In this document: one piece after another, positions 28,430 to 38,056 of the stretch | How the letters are laid out: every line of letters starts with the position of its first letter | Position numbering within the stretch: the first letter of the stretch is position 1 | NCBI RefSeq assembly: GCF_000826525.2 | Contig: NZ_LN651331.1 | Coordinates: 1 to 64,000, forward strand | Source: Mobilicoccus massiliensis | Lineage (GTDB): Bacteria; Actinomycetota; Actinomycetes; Actinomycetales; Dermatophilaceae | DNA length: 64,000 nucleotides | Direction of reading: 5' to 3' | The notes under the pieces: model-generated | Told to the model about the DNA's origin: nothing | The model's database searches: none | What the model saw: the letters and a program-made list of their open reading frames with translations, nothing else | Program-made: the position numbers and the translations under genes

Positions 28430-29707
28430 TCAGCGCGTGTGGGGATCCCCGGGTACGTCCGGGCCGGTCGCGTCCCCGTCACCGTGCGATCGTCCGGCGC
28501 CAGGAGCCTGCGGGCTGCCGTACGCCTGCTGCGCCTGCGGCGCACGCGGGTCGAGGCCGTCGTCGTTCTGACCGGTCACCTTGTCCTTGAGGTCGGAGAC
28601 GGCCTCCTTGGCCTTGTCGAGCACCGTCGCGGTGGCGCCCACCGCGCCGCCGCGGGCCGACATCGTCGCCGCCTCCTCGGGAGACTGCCCGGAGACGTCG
28701 ACGGTCTCGATGACCTGGCGCACCTCGGCGAAGTGACATGCGCTGCGGTGGCCCCCCGCGCCGTCGGGGCGGTCGACGAGCAGCGGCTCCTCGACCTTGC
28801 ACTTCTCCTGCGCCTTCCAGCACCGAGTGTGGAACCGGCACCCCGTCGGCGGGTTGGCGGGGGAGGGCACGTCACCGGTGAGGACGATCTGGTTGCGCTG
28901 CCCGCGCAGCGTCGGGTCGGGCACCGGCACCGCCGAGAGCAGCGCCTGCGTGTACGGGTTGGTCGTGCGCTCGTAGATCTCGTCCTCGGTACCGAGCTCG
29001 ACCATCTTGCCGAGGTACATCACACCGACGCGGTCGGAGATGTGCCGGACCACCGACAGATCGTGCGCGATGAAGATGTAGCTGAGACCGAGCTCGTTCT
29101 GCAGCTTCTCCATGAGGTTGACGACCTGGGCCTGCACCGACACGTCGAGCGCCGAGACGGGCTCGTCGCACACGAGCACCTTGGGCTTGAGCGCGATGCC
29201 GCGCGCGATGCCGATGCGCTGCCGCTGACCACCGGAGAACTGGTGGGGGTAGCGGTTGATGTGCTCGGGGTTGAGGCCGACCATGTCGAGCAGGTCCTGT
29301 ACCGCCTTGCGCCGGCCCTTGCGGGGCACGACGTCAGGGTGGATGTCGAAGGGCTCGCCGATGATGTCGCCGACCGTCTTGCGCGGGTTGAGCGAGGTGT
29401 ACGGGTCCTGGAACACGATCTGGATGTCGCGACGCAGCTTGCGCATCTCGGCACCCTTGTGGGAGTACATGTCGGCGCCGTCGAAGACCACCGAGCCAGA
29501 GGTGGGCTCCTCCAGACGCATGAGCAAGCGGCCGAGCGTCGACTTGCCGCAGCCCGACTCACCGACGATGCCGAGGGTCTCACCCCGGCCGAGCTCGAAG
29601 CTCACTCCGTCGACGGCCTTCACGTGGCCCACGGTCGTGCGCAGCACGCCACCCTTGATCGGGTAGTGCTTGACGAGGTCCTTCGCGACGAGGATCGGCT
29701 CAGCCAC
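28430..29707 (-). CDS. Peptide ABC importer ATPase (DppF/OppF type)
   Basis: A 425-residue ATP-binding protein with Walker [10 protein letters not shown], signature [13 protein letters not shown], Walker [13 protein letters not shown] and the C-terminal oligopeptide/dipeptide motif with Cys residues (CRFHTRCW) that binds an iron-sulfur cluster in some members. The last 90 residues are an unusual polar, low-complexity tail (Gly/Asp/Pro/Gln-rich). Its ATG lies inside the end of the companion ATPase gene (8 bp overlap). Last gene of the five-gene peptide importer operon. Confidence 0.92.
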   Translation of the reverse strand: MAEPILVAKDLVKHYPIKGGVLRTTVGHVKAVDGVSFELGRGETLGIVGESGCGKSTLGRLLMRLEEPTSGSVVFDGADMYSHKGAEMRKLRRDIQIVFQDPYTSLNPRKTVGDIIGEPFDIHPDVVPRKGRRKAVQDLLDMVGLNPEHINRYPHQFSGGQRQRIGIARGIALKPKVLVCDEPVSALDVSVQAQVVNLMEKLQNELGLSYIFIAHDLSVVRHISDRVGVMYLGKMVELGTEDEIYERTTNPYTQALLSAVPVPDPTLRGQRNQIVLTGDVPSPANPPTGCRFHTRCWKAQEKCKVEEPLLVDRPDGAGGHRSACHFAEVRQVIETVDVSGQSPEEAATMSARGGAVGATATVLDKAKEAVSDLKDKVTGQNDDGLDPRAPQAQQAYGSPQAPGAGRSHGDGDATGPDVPGDPHTR

Positions 29708-30779
29708 GGTGGAGCACCTCCTTGGAGAAGTGGCAGGCGGAGAGTCGACCAGGGGCGACCTCGGCCAGCTCGGGGCGATCCCGGCGGCAGATGTCCTGCG
29801 CGAACCGGCACCGCGGGTGGAACTCGCAGCCGCTGGGCAGCCGCAGCAGATTCGGTGGCAGACCGCCGATGGCGGCGAGCTCCTGGCCCTTCTGGTCGAG
29901 GCGGGGGATCGACTCGAGCAGACCGAGCGTGTACGGATGCGCCGGGTTGGAGTACACGTCGTGGACGTCGGCCCGTTCCATGATGCGCCCGGAGTACATC
30001 ACCGCGATGCGGTCGGCCACGTCGGCCACGACACCGAGGTCGTGGGTGATGAGGATGAGCCCCATCTGGCGCTCCTCCTGCAACTCGGCGAGGAGGTTCA
30101 TGATCTGCGCCTGAACGGTGACGTCGAGGGCCGTGGTCGGCTCGTCGGCGATGAGCACCGCCGGGTCGAGCGCGATGGACATCGCGATCATGATGCGCTG
30201 GCGCATACCGCCGGAGAACTGGTGCGGGAACGCCTTGACCCGCTGCCGGGCCGCGGGGATCTGCACGCGCTCCATGAGGCGGATGGCGTTCTCCTGCGCA
30301 TCCGACTTGTTCATGCCGCGGTGCTTGCGGAACATCTCGGCGATCTGCCAGCCCACGGGGAACACAGGGTTCAGCGAACTCAAGGCATCCTGGAAGATCA
30401 TCGAGATCTCCGGGCCGCGGGTGCGTCGCCGCTTGTCCTCCGGCATCGTCAGCAGGTCCTGCCCGCAGTAGCGGATCGAGCCCTGGGGGATCTTGGCCGG
30501 CGGCATGTCGAGGATGCCCATGATCGCCTGGGCCGTGACCGACTTGCCCGAGCCCGACTCGCCGAGGATGGCGAGGGTCTCCCCGGCCCGCAGGTCGAAG
30601 TTGACCCCGTTGATGGCGCGTGCGACGCCGTCGTCGGTGTGGAACTCGACGTGGAGATCCTCCACCTCGAGCAGCAGCCCGTCCGGCCCGGGCTTGTACT
30701 CCGATTCCGGATGCGTGGCGGTGCCGGGTGCGGCCCCGGGCGTCTTCCCGGAGGTCGATCCGGTGGTGGTTGTGCTCAT
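29700..30779 (-). CDS. Peptide ABC importer ATPase (DppD/OppD type)
   Basis: A 359-residue ATPase with Walker [10 protein letters not shown] (about 65-73), signature FSGGMRQRI, Walker [13 protein letters not shown] and a C-terminal [14 protein letters not shown] motif typical of the DppD/OppD class. The first 30 residues are a Thr/Gly/Pro-rich extension. ATG 30779 is chosen; more upstream frame overlaps the permease. Works as a heterodimer with the adjoining DppF-type ATPase. Confidence 0.92.
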   Translation of the reverse strand: MSTTTTGSTSGKTPGAAPGTATHPESEYKPGPDGLLLEVEDLHVEFHTDDGVARAINGVNFDLRAGETLAILGESGSGKSVTAQAIMGILDMPPAKIPQGSIRYCGQDLLTMPEDKRRRTRGPEISMIFQDALSSLNPVFPVGWQIAEMFRKHRGMNKSDAQENAIRLMERVQIPAARQRVKAFPHQFSGGMRQRIMIAMSIALDPAVLIADEPTTALDVTVQAQIMNLLAELQEERQMGLILITHDLGVVADVADRIAVMYSGRIMERADVHDVYSNPAHPYTLGLLESIPRLDQKGQELAAIGGLPPNLLRLPSGCEFHPRCRFAQDICRRDRPELAEVAPGRLSACHFSKEVLHRG

Positions 30780-30795
30780 GGGTTCGCTTCCTGCC

Positions 30796-31746
30796 CTATC
30801 GGGACTTGGGGTCGAACGCGTCACGTGCGGCGTCGCCCAACATGATGAAGGCGAGGACGCAGAGACTGAGGAAGAGGCTGGGGAAGAAAAGGATGTGGGG
30901 GAACGTGCGCAGGAAGAGCAGACCCTCGCTGATCGCCACACCCCAGGACACCGCCGGCGGCACGAGACCGATGCCGAGGAAGCTCAGGGTGGCCTCCGCC
31001 GTGATGTAGCCGCCGAGGTTGATCGTCGCGACGACGAGGATCGGCGCGAGTGAGTTGGGGAGGACGTGCTCGGTGACGATCCGCCACGGGCTGGCCCCGA
31101 GAGCACGGGCCGCCTGGATGTAGTCGTTCGGCAGCACCTGCAGCGCCGCACCGCGCATGAGACGCGCGAGACTCGGCCAGCCGAGGATGGTCAACGCGGC
31201 GACGACCTTGAACACGACGAGCAGGTAGGGCGTCGACTGGTCGTTGGGGAACGCGCTCATGAAGAGGATGCCGCCGAGCAGCAGCGGGATCGCGAAGAAC
31301 ACGTCGGTGATCCGCGAGACGAGGGCGTCGATCCAGCCGCCGCGGTACGCGGCGAGGATGCCGATGGTGCCGCCGAGAAGCGTCGTGAAGATCGTCGTGA
31401 AGACCCCGACGAGGATCGAGGCGCGGGCACCCTCGATCGTGCGCGCGTAGATGTCGTAGCCCTGGCCGTCGGTGCCGAACCAGTGCTCGGAGCTCGGGCG
31501 CATGCGCACGTCGAAGGTCTGCCGCGCGTCGATGCTCGTGAACAGGAAGGGGAATGCGGCCATGAGGACGAAGACGACGATGAGCACGCTCGCGAACCAG
31601 AAGGCCGGCTTGCGACGCAACTGCCGCCACGCGTCGGAGGTGAGGGACCTTGCCGGGCCGGTGTCGGACTGCTCCACCTCCATCGCCATCTCGGGTGCGA
31701 CGCCCGAGGCCGCGGTGGGGGCCTGAGCCTGGGTGCTGTCAGTCAT
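30796..31746 (-). CDS. Peptide ABC importer permease (DppC/OppC type)
   Basis: A 316-residue permease. A 35-residue polar N-terminal tail is followed by TM1 (about 52-72), the OppC N-terminal domain and the BPD_transp_1 core with five segments. The EAA loop (YIQAARALGASPWRIVTEHVLPN) that contacts the ATPases is intact. ATG 31746 overlaps the end of the DppB-type gene by 8 bp. Confidence 0.92.
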   Translation of the reverse strand: MTDSTQAQAPTAASGVAPEMAMEVEQSDTGPARSLTSDAWRQLRRKPAFWFASVLIVVFVLMAAFPFLFTSIDARQTFDVRMRPSSEHWFGTDGQGYDIYARTIEGARASILVGVFTTIFTTLLGGTIGILAAYRGGWIDALVSRITDVFFAIPLLLGGILFMSAFPNDQSTPYLLVVFKVVAALTILGWPSLARLMRGAALQVLPNDYIQAARALGASPWRIVTEHVLPNSLAPILVVATINLGGYITAEATLSFLGIGLVPPAVSWGVAISEGLLFLRTFPHILFFPSLFLSLCVLAFIMLGDAARDAFDPKSR

Positions 31747-32668
31747 GGCTGATCCTCGGGTCGAGCACGCCGTACAGAAGGTCGACGATGAGGTTGACGA
31801 TGAGATACACGATGACCAGGGCGGTGACCGCGCCGACGACGGCGAAGCCGTCCCGGTGGTTGATGCTCTGGAAGATGTAGCCACCGATGCCCTGGATGTT
31901 GAAGATGCGCTCGGTGACGATCGCGCCGCCGAGCAGCGCGCCGAAGTCGAAACCCATGAACGTGATGACGGGGATCATCGAGTTGCGCAGGGCGTGCAGA
32001 CCGATGGCCCGCCGCTGGGTGAGGCCCTTCGCCTTGGCGGTGCGCACGTAGTCGGCCCGCAGGTTCTCGGCGAGGTTGGTGCGCGTGAGGCGGGTGACGT
32101 AGGCCATCGACAACGACGCGAGCACGAGGGCCGGCATCGCGAGTTGGTAGATCGAGGGGTTCTTGCTCGTCACCGTGACCGGGAAGAGCCCCCACTTGAC
32201 GCCGAGGTAGTACTGCGCGAGCACACCGAGGACGAAGACGGGGATCGAGATGACGACGAGCGTGCTCACGAGGACCAGCGAATCGAGGAACGAGCCCTTC
32301 TTGATCGCCGCGAGCACGCCGGCGGCGATGCCGATCACCGCCTCGATGGCGATGGCCATGAGCGCGAGCTTGCCCGTGATCTGGTAGCGCTGCGCCAGAT
32401 CCTTCATGACCGGCACACCGTACGTGTTCTCACCGAGATCGCCGGTGGCGAGCTTGCCGAGGTACTTGACGTAGGCGACGGGCAGGGGGTCGTCGAGGTT
32501 GTATTCCTCGCGGATCTGCTTGACGACGGCCGGGGGACATGCGCGGTCACCGCACTTGCCGGCCGAGGGATCACCCGGGAGAGCGAAGACCATCGCGTAG
32601 ATGATGAACGTCGTCCCCAGGATCACCGGGATCATCTGGAGAAAGCGTCGGACGACGTACTTGCCCAT
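31739..32668 (-). CDS. Peptide ABC importer permease (DppB/OppB type)
   Basis: A 309-residue permease with six membrane segments; the EAA loop is YVRTAKAKGLTQRRAIGLHALRN. Start ATG 32668 is preferred to ATG 32680 because the GGAGGTG ribosome site lies between them and serves the inner ATG. The periplasmic loop after TM1 has a Cys pair (KCGDRACPP). Follows the binding-protein gene after 163 bp. Confidence 0.92.
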   Translation of the reverse strand: MGKYVVRRFLQMIPVILGTTFIIYAMVFALPGDPSAGKCGDRACPPAVVKQIREEYNLDDPLPVAYVKYLGKLATGDLGENTYGVPVMKDLAQRYQITGKLALMAIAIEAVIGIAAGVLAAIKKGSFLDSLVLVSTLVVISIPVFVLGVLAQYYLGVKWGLFPVTVTSKNPSIYQLAMPALVLASLSMAYVTRLTRTNLAENLRADYVRTAKAKGLTQRRAIGLHALRNSMIPVITFMGFDFGALLGGAIVTERIFNIQGIGGYIFQSINHRDGFAVVGAVTALVIVYLIVNLIVDLLYGVLDPRISHD

Positions 32669-32831
32669 GGACACCTCCATGGTCGTGGGCAGCCCTTGTG
32701 GGGCGGGGCAGGGGATGGATCGAAGGTGGTGACCCGGTCGGCGCGGGGGTCGACCGGCTCACCGAGACGACACCGCCCGGCCCGATCGTGCCGGAGCAGG
32801 GATCGAGCCGGGCCGGTGCTGACTCACATCG

Positions 32832-34499
32832 TCACTGGTTGACGGTGACCTGAAGCAGGTCAGGGCGCCCGGAGGCCTTGTTGATCGAGACGTTGCCGGC
32901 CTTCTCGGACCAACCGATGGTGGCGGTGTAGTACCACATCGGGATGGCCGGCATGTCGGCCGCCAGCATCTTCTCGGCCTCCTGGTAGGCCGCGAGCGAG
33001 GCGTCGCCCTGCTGCTTGCCGGCCTCGACGAGCTTCTTGTCGAACTCGGGGTTGTCGTACTTGCCGTCGTTGCTCGAGCCGCCCTTGCTGAACAGCGGCG
33101 TGAGGAAGTTCTCGATGTGCGGGTAGTCCGCGATCCAACCGGAGCGGAACATGCCCTTCATCTTGCCCGAGCCGATCTGGTCGCGGAACGTGGCGAAGTC
33201 GGTGACCGGGGTGGCGACGCAGTCGATACCGAGGTTGGTGCGGATCGAGTTGCACGTGGCCGTGACCCAGTCCTTGTGCGCCGAGTCGGCGTTGTAGGAG
33301 ATCGTCAGCTTGCCGTTGAACCCGCCGGCCTCCTGCAGGAGCTGCTTGGCCTTGGCCGGATCGAACTTGCAGAACTCACCGCACGCGCCGGCCTTGTAGC
33401 CCTCGACACCGGGGGCCACCCAGCCGTCGGCGGGCTGACGCGCGCCGTCGAACTGGTCGTTGATGACCTTCTGGCGGTCGATGGCCATGGAGATCGCCTG
33501 GCGCAGCTTGGGGTTGGCGTATTCCGGCGAGACCTTCTCGGGGGCGAACGTCACGGTCTGGATGGCCGGGTAGGCCTCCTGCGCCCAGCGGTCGGGCAGG
33601 TCCTGCTGGTACTTCTTGCCCACGAGTGCGCTCGCCGGGATCTCGTCGGTGACGTCGAGGTTACCCGCCATGAGGTCGTTGTACGCGGCCTCACTGTCCT
33701 GGTAGATGCGGAAGGTGATCTTGTCGACCTTGCCGCCGAACTCGCCGTTGTACTGGGGGTTCTTCGAGAGGACGGCCTGGCGGCCCTGCTCGTAGGTGTC
33801 GACCTTGTAGGGGCCCGCGCCGATCGGGGCCTTGCCGAACGCCTCCGGGTCCTTGAAGAAGGACTCCGGCTGCGGCGCGAAGGCCGTGTAACCGAGGCGC
33901 ACGGGGAGGTTGGAGATCGGCTCGGTCGTCTCGATCGTGAACGTCGTGTCGTCGACGACCTTGAGGCCGGACATCGTCTTGGCCTTGGGCTCGGGGGCCT
34001 TCTTGGGGCCGTCCTCGCCGTCGGGGTCCTCAGAACTGACGTCCTCGTAGCCCTTGATGGGGCTCATGAAGTAGGAGAGGTACTGCGCGTTCGGGCCGTA
34101 GGCCGTGTAGTTCCACGCGTCGACGAAGCTCTTGGCCGTGACGGGGGTGCCGTCGGAGAACTTGCGGTCGCCCTTGATCTTGACCGTGAAGTGCTGGTTG
34201 TCGTCGCTCTCGACCGACTGGGCGATGTCGGGGCGGGGCTCGCCCGTCTTGGGGTCGTAGCTGAACAGGGTCGAGGCGAACAGTTCGACGATGTCGTGTC
34301 CGCAGGACTCGCCGGTGTCGCCGCCGATGAGCGGGTTCTGCGGCTGGCAGCCACGGACGACGATCTCGCCACCGCCGGCACCACCGCCACCCGCGGTGCC
34401 GCCACCGCCCCCGGCGTCGCCACCGCCGCCGCCACAGGCGGCGAGGAGAGCCGTCGCGGAGAGAGAGGCCACCAGGGCCGCGCGCGTCTTGGATTGCAT
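32832..34499 (-). CDS. Peptide-binding lipoprotein of ABC importer (family 5)
   Basis: A 555-residue solute-binding protein of SBP family 5. Signal peptide with lipobox LLAAC (Cys22), a Gly-rich tether (about 23-48), then the mature two-lobe domain with VESDDNQHFTVKIKGDRKFSDGTPVTA and MAIDRQKVINDQF segments. It delivers di- or oligopeptides to the permease encoded just downstream. First gene of the operon; the 163-bp gap to the permease suggests the usual higher expression of the binding protein. Confidence 0.92.
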   Translation of the reverse strand: MQSKTRAALVASLSATALLAACGGGGGDAGGGGGTAGGGGAGGGEIVVRGCQPQNPLIGGDTGESCGHDIVELFASTLFSYDPKTGEPRPDIAQSVESDDNQHFTVKIKGDRKFSDGTPVTAKSFVDAWNYTAYGPNAQYLSYFMSPIKGYEDVSSEDPDGEDGPKKAPEPKAKTMSGLKVVDDTTFTIETTEPISNLPVRLGYTAFAPQPESFFKDPEAFGKAPIGAGPYKVDTYEQGRQAVLSKNPQYNGEFGGKVDKITFRIYQDSEAAYNDLMAGNLDVTDEIPASALVGKKYQQDLPDRWAQEAYPAIQTVTFAPEKVSPEYANPKLRQAISMAIDRQKVINDQFDGARQPADGWVAPGVEGYKAGACGEFCKFDPAKAKQLLQEAGGFNGKLTISYNADSAHKDWVTATCNSIRTNLGIDCVATPVTDFATFRDQIGSGKMKGMFRSGWIADYPHIENFLTPLFSKGGSSNDGKYDNPEFDKKLVEAGKQQGDASLAAYQEAEKMLAADMPAIPMWYYTATIGWSEKAGNVSINKASGRPDLLQVTVNQ

Positions 34500-34768
34500 T
34501 GGTCGTGACCTCCTGCTCCGGCCGGGCTGGTCGGCGCGGCCGGGTGGTTCGTTGCGGGGGGTGAGGCCGCCCGAGATGTCCGGTGCGACGTCGGCGCCCT
34601 AAGGCGTTGCCCCAAGGTAGAGCCATCGGAGCGGCCCGCGCGCGCACTTCGAGACAATGTCGCCGTCGTGACCCAATCGTGATCTTGCTGTCGAGATGTT
34701 CCCGAGCGGCCGGCGGCACGGCCTCCGACCGGCGCGGACGCGCCCCCGGGCCGGGTCACGCCGAGGCG
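34500..34768. other. Divergent intergenic region between peptide-importer operon and alaS
   Basis: About 270 bp with no convincing gene. It must hold the promoter of the importer operon on the minus strand; a TACCTT at about 34614-34619 on that strand is a possible -10, but no matching -35 stands out. Confidence 0.5.
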
Positions 34769-34791
34769 ATGTCGGCGCCACGTCTTACGCT
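34769..34791 (+). promoter_or_regulatory. Putative alaS promoter, RecA-NDp-like
   Basis: ATGTCGGCG, eight bases, TACGCT. Two deviations from the damage-promoter -35. The -10 predicts a transcript starting near 34798, immediately before a hairpin. Confidence 0.4.
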
Positions 34792-34799
34792 TGGCCCAG

Positions 34800-34822
34800 A
34801 CCGCGGACGTGCAGTCCGCGGT
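34800..34822 (+). promoter_or_regulatory. 9-bp hairpin at the predicted 5' end of alaS mRNA
   Basis: ACCGCGGAC, five-base loop GTGCA, GTCCGCGGT: a perfect 9-bp stem. It lies 23 bp before the alaS ATG and would cap the leader transcript. Could be an mRNA stabiliser, a regulator-binding palindrome or a translational control element. Confidence 0.65.
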
Positions 34823-34845
34823 AATCGATGCGAGAAGGACGACTC

Positions 34846-37548
34846 ATGGAAACCGCCGAGATCAGGCGCCGCTGGCTCCGCTTCTTCGAGAGCAAGGGAC
34901 ACACCGTGGTCCCCAGCGCCTCCCTGCTCTACGACGATCCCAACCTGTTGTTCGTCAACGCCGGCATGGTGCCGTTCAAGCCGTACTTCCTCGGGCAGGA
35001 GACGCCGCCGTACAAGCGCGCCACCAGCGTGCAGAAGTGCGTGCGCACGGGCGACATCGACGAGGTCGGCAAGACCACGCGGCACGGCACGTTCTTCCAG
35101 ATGAACGGCAACTTCTCGTTCGGCGATTACTTCAAGAAGGGCGCGATCGAGTTCGCGTGGCAGCTCGTCACCGGCAGCCAGGACGCGGGCGGCTTCGGAT
35201 TCGACCCCGCCAAGGTGTGGGTCACGGTCCTCGGCCCGGGCGTGCACCCCGACTATCCCGACGGTGACGTCGAGGCCCGACAGCACTGGCTCGACGTGGG
35301 CGTGCCGGCCGAGCGCATCCAGGGCCGCGGGCTCGAGGACAACTACTGGCACATGGGCGTCGAGGGCCCGGGCGGCCCGTGCTCGGAGATCTACATCGAC
35401 CGCGGGCCGGAGTACGGCGTCGACGGCGGCCCCGAGGCGGACGAGGACAGGTTCCTCGAGATCTGGAACCTCGTGTTCCAGACCGAGGAGATCACCAACG
35501 TCAACGCCAAGGACGACTTCGAGGTCGTGCGGCCGCTGCCGGCCCAGAACATCGACACCGGCATGGGTCTGGAGCGCGTGGCCTACCTGCTCCAGGGCGT
35601 CGACAACCTGTACGAGATCGACGAGGTCTACCCCGTCATCGAACGTGCCGAACAGCTCTCCGGGCGCTCCTACGGCGCGAACGACGCCGACGACGTGCGA
35701 TTCCGCGTCGTGGCCGACCACGTGCGCTCCTCGCTCATGCTTATCGGCGACGGGGTGCGCCCCGGCAACGAGGGCCGCGGCTACGTGCTGCGCCGGCTCC
35801 TGCGCCGGGCGATCCGCTCGATGCGCCTCTTGGGCGTCGAGGCACCCTGCCTGCCCGAGCTGCTGCCGGTCTCGATGGAGCAGATGAGCCGTTCCTACCC
35901 CGAGCTGAAGCGGGACTGGTCGCGCATCAGCGACATCGCGTACGCCGAGGAGGAGGCATTCCGTCGCACGCTCGTCTCGGGCACGACGATCCTCGACACC
36001 GCGGTGAGCCGCACGAAGGCCGCCGGGGGCACGAAGCTGGGTGGGCACGACGCGTTCCAGCTCCACGACACCTACGGGTTCCCCATCGACCTCACCCTCG
36101 AGATGGCCGCCGAGCAGGGCCTGTCGGTCGACGAGGAGGGTTTCCGTTCGCTCATGGCCGAGCAGCGCAACCGCGCGAAGGCCGACGCCAAGGCCAAGAA
36201 GAGCGGTCACGTCGACACCCACCAGTACCGCGAGATCGCCGACGCTCTCGGCGCGCCCGTCGACTTCCTCGGCTACGAGAGCGTGGCCGGGGAGGGCAGG
36301 GTCGCCGGCCTGCTCGTCGGCGGCAACAGCGACCGCCGGGCCAAGGCGGGCGACGAGGTCGAGCTCGTGCTCGACGCCACCCCGTTCTACGCCGAGAGCG
36401 GCGGCCAGCTCGCCGACCAGGGCGTCATCGAACTCGAGGGCGCGCGCGTCCGGGTCACCGACGTGCAGAAGCCCATCACCGGGCTCATCGTCCATCGCGG
36501 CGTCGTCGAGGAGGGTGAGGTCGGCGTCGGCGACCGCGCACGCAGCAGCATCGACGTCGACCGCCGACGCTCGGTCTCGCGCGCCCACACGGCGACGCAC
36601 ATCCTCCACCAGTCGCTGCGCGACGCGCTGTCGAGCACCGCGACCCAGGCCGGCTCCGAGAACGCGCCCGGTCGGCTGCGGTTCGACTTCAGCTGGGGCC
36701 AGCCGGTCTCGCCGACGCTGTTCAGCGAGATCGAGGGCCGCATCAACGAGGTCGTGCTCAGCGATCAGCCGGTCAGTGCGCAGGTGATGGACAAGAAGGC
36801 GGCGCTGGAGTCGGGCGCACTCGCGATGTTCGGCGAGAAGTACGGCGACGAGGTGCGGGTCGTCTCCATCGGCGACGGCACGTGGAGCAAGGAGTTCTGC
36901 GGCGGCACGCACGCGATGAGCGTCGGCCAGCTCGGCGTCGTCAAACTGCTCGGCGAGTCCTCGATCGGGTCGGGCGTGCGCCGCGTCGAGGCACTCGTGG
37001 GTGCCGACGCGTACTCCCACCTCGCGCGCGAGAGCGCCGTGCTCTCCCAGCTCACCGACATCGTCAAGGCTCGCCCCGACGAGTTGCCCGACCGCATCTC
37101 GGCGATGCTCACCCGCCTCAAGGACGCCGAGCGCGAGATCAACGCCATGCGTCAGCAGCAGGTGCTCGCCCAGGCGGCCTCGCTCGTCGACCAGGCCAAG
37201 GACATCGCCGGCATCCGCGTGCTCACCCACGACATCGGTGCCGCGGTCACGGCCGACGACTTGCGCACGCTCGCACTCGACCTGCGCAGCCGCCTCGGTG
37301 ACGCCCACCCGGCCGTCGTCGCGCTCACCGCGGTGAGCAAGGAGCGACCGGTCGTCATCGTCGCCACCAACGCCGGCGCCCGCGACAAGGGCGTCAAGGC
37401 GGGCGCTCTCGTCAAGGTCGCCGCCGGAGTTCTCGGTGGCGGCGGAGGCGGTAAGGACGACGTCGCCCAGGGCGGCGGCTCCGACGCGACGAAGGCCGGC
37501 GACGCGCTGACGGCGATCGAGACCTCCGTGGCGGGCACTGCGGGATGA
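34846..37548 (+). CDS. alaS: Alanyl-tRNA synthetase
   Basis: A 900-residue class II synthetase. The catalytic core (1 to about 440) has the [21 protein letters not shown] and EIWNLVF segments; the editing domain (about 560-710) has the zinc-site HTATHIL and CGGTHA; the C-terminal C-Ala domain ends with the [15 protein letters not shown] block. ATG 34846 has AGAAGGA upstream and gives the standard [11 protein letters not shown]-type N-terminus; ATG 34828 is less likely. Heads the alaS-ruvX-mltG-aro run. Confidence 0.96.
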   Translation: METAEIRRRWLRFFESKGHTVVPSASLLYDDPNLLFVNAGMVPFKPYFLGQETPPYKRATSVQKCVRTGDIDEVGKTTRHGTFFQMNGNFSFGDYFKKGAIEFAWQLVTGSQDAGGFGFDPAKVWVTVLGPGVHPDYPDGDVEARQHWLDVGVPAERIQGRGLEDNYWHMGVEGPGGPCSEIYIDRGPEYGVDGGPEADEDRFLEIWNLVFQTEEITNVNAKDDFEVVRPLPAQNIDTGMGLERVAYLLQGVDNLYEIDEVYPVIERAEQLSGRSYGANDADDVRFRVVADHVRSSLMLIGDGVRPGNEGRGYVLRRLLRRAIRSMRLLGVEAPCLPELLPVSMEQMSRSYPELKRDWSRISDIAYAEEEAFRRTLVSGTTILDTAVSRTKAAGGTKLGGHDAFQLHDTYGFPIDLTLEMAAEQGLSVDEEGFRSLMAEQRNRAKADAKAKKSGHVDTHQYREIADALGAPVDFLGYESVAGEGRVAGLLVGGNSDRRAKAGDEVELVLDATPFYAESGGQLADQGVIELEGARVRVTDVQKPITGLIVHRGVVEEGEVGVGDRARSSIDVDRRRSVSRAHTATHILHQSLRDALSSTATQAGSENAPGRLRFDFSWGQPVSPTLFSEIEGRINEVVLSDQPVSAQVMDKKAALESGALAMFGEKYGDEVRVVSIGDGTWSKEFCGGTHAMSVGQLGVVKLLGESSIGSGVRRVEALVGADAYSHLARESAVLSQLTDIVKARPDELPDRISAMLTRLKDAEREINAMRQQQVLAQAASLVDQAKDIAGIRVLTHDIGAAVTADDLRTLALDLRSRLGDAHPAVVALTAVSKERPVVIVATNAGARDKGVKAGALVKVAAGVLGGGGGGKDDVAQGGGSDATKAGDALTAIETSVAGTAG

Positions 37549-37555
37549 TGCACCT

Positions 37556-38056
37556 GTGAGAACGGGAGTGCGCATGGGCGTCGACGTGGGGTCGGCACGG
37601 GTCGGGCTTGCGATGTCCGATCCGGCCGGCGTGCTCGCGACCCCTGTGGCCACCCTGCCCCGCGCGGGTGCCGAGAGCCTCGACGGTGAGGACCTCACAC
37701 GTATCGCCGACGCTGTCGTCGAGCAGGCCGCGATCGAGGTCGTCGTCGGACTCCCGAGGTCGCTCTCCGGCGACGAGGGCCCGGCGGCGGTGAGCGCTCG
37801 GCAGTACGCGCGCGCGCTCGCCAGGGCCGTCGCGCCCGTGCCCGTGCGTCTCGTCGACGAACGGCTCACGACCGTCGACGCCCACCGTGGCCTGCACGAG
37901 AGCGGCCGCTCGGGGCGCCGGCATCGAGAGGTGATCGACCAGGCGGCCGCCGTGCTCATCCTCCAGACCGCGCTCGACACCGAACGTGCGCGTGGCCTGC
38001 CTCCCGGTGAGGTGGTCACGACACGAAAACCCCGACACAAAGGACGCCACGCATGA
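37556..38056 (+). CDS. ruvX: YqgF/RuvX-type Holliday junction resolvase
   Basis: A 166-residue RNase H-fold nuclease of the YqgF family. The active-site Asp lies in MGVDVGSARVGLAMSD, the second acidic residue in VGLPRSLSG, and the third in VRLVDERLTT. The family resolves Holliday junctions or matures 16S rRNA. GTG 37556 gives a basic N-terminus as in homologues; ATG 37574, with GGGAG upstream, is the alternative. Between alaS and mltG, as usual in Actinomycetota. Confidence 0.9.
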   Translation: MRTGVRMGVDVGSARVGLAMSDPAGVLATPVATLPRAGAESLDGEDLTRIADAVVEQAAIEVVVGLPRSLSGDEGPAAVSARQYARALARAVAPVPVRLVDERLTTVDAHRGLHESGRSGRRHREVIDQAAAVLILQTALDTERARGLPPGEVVTTRKPRHKGRHA

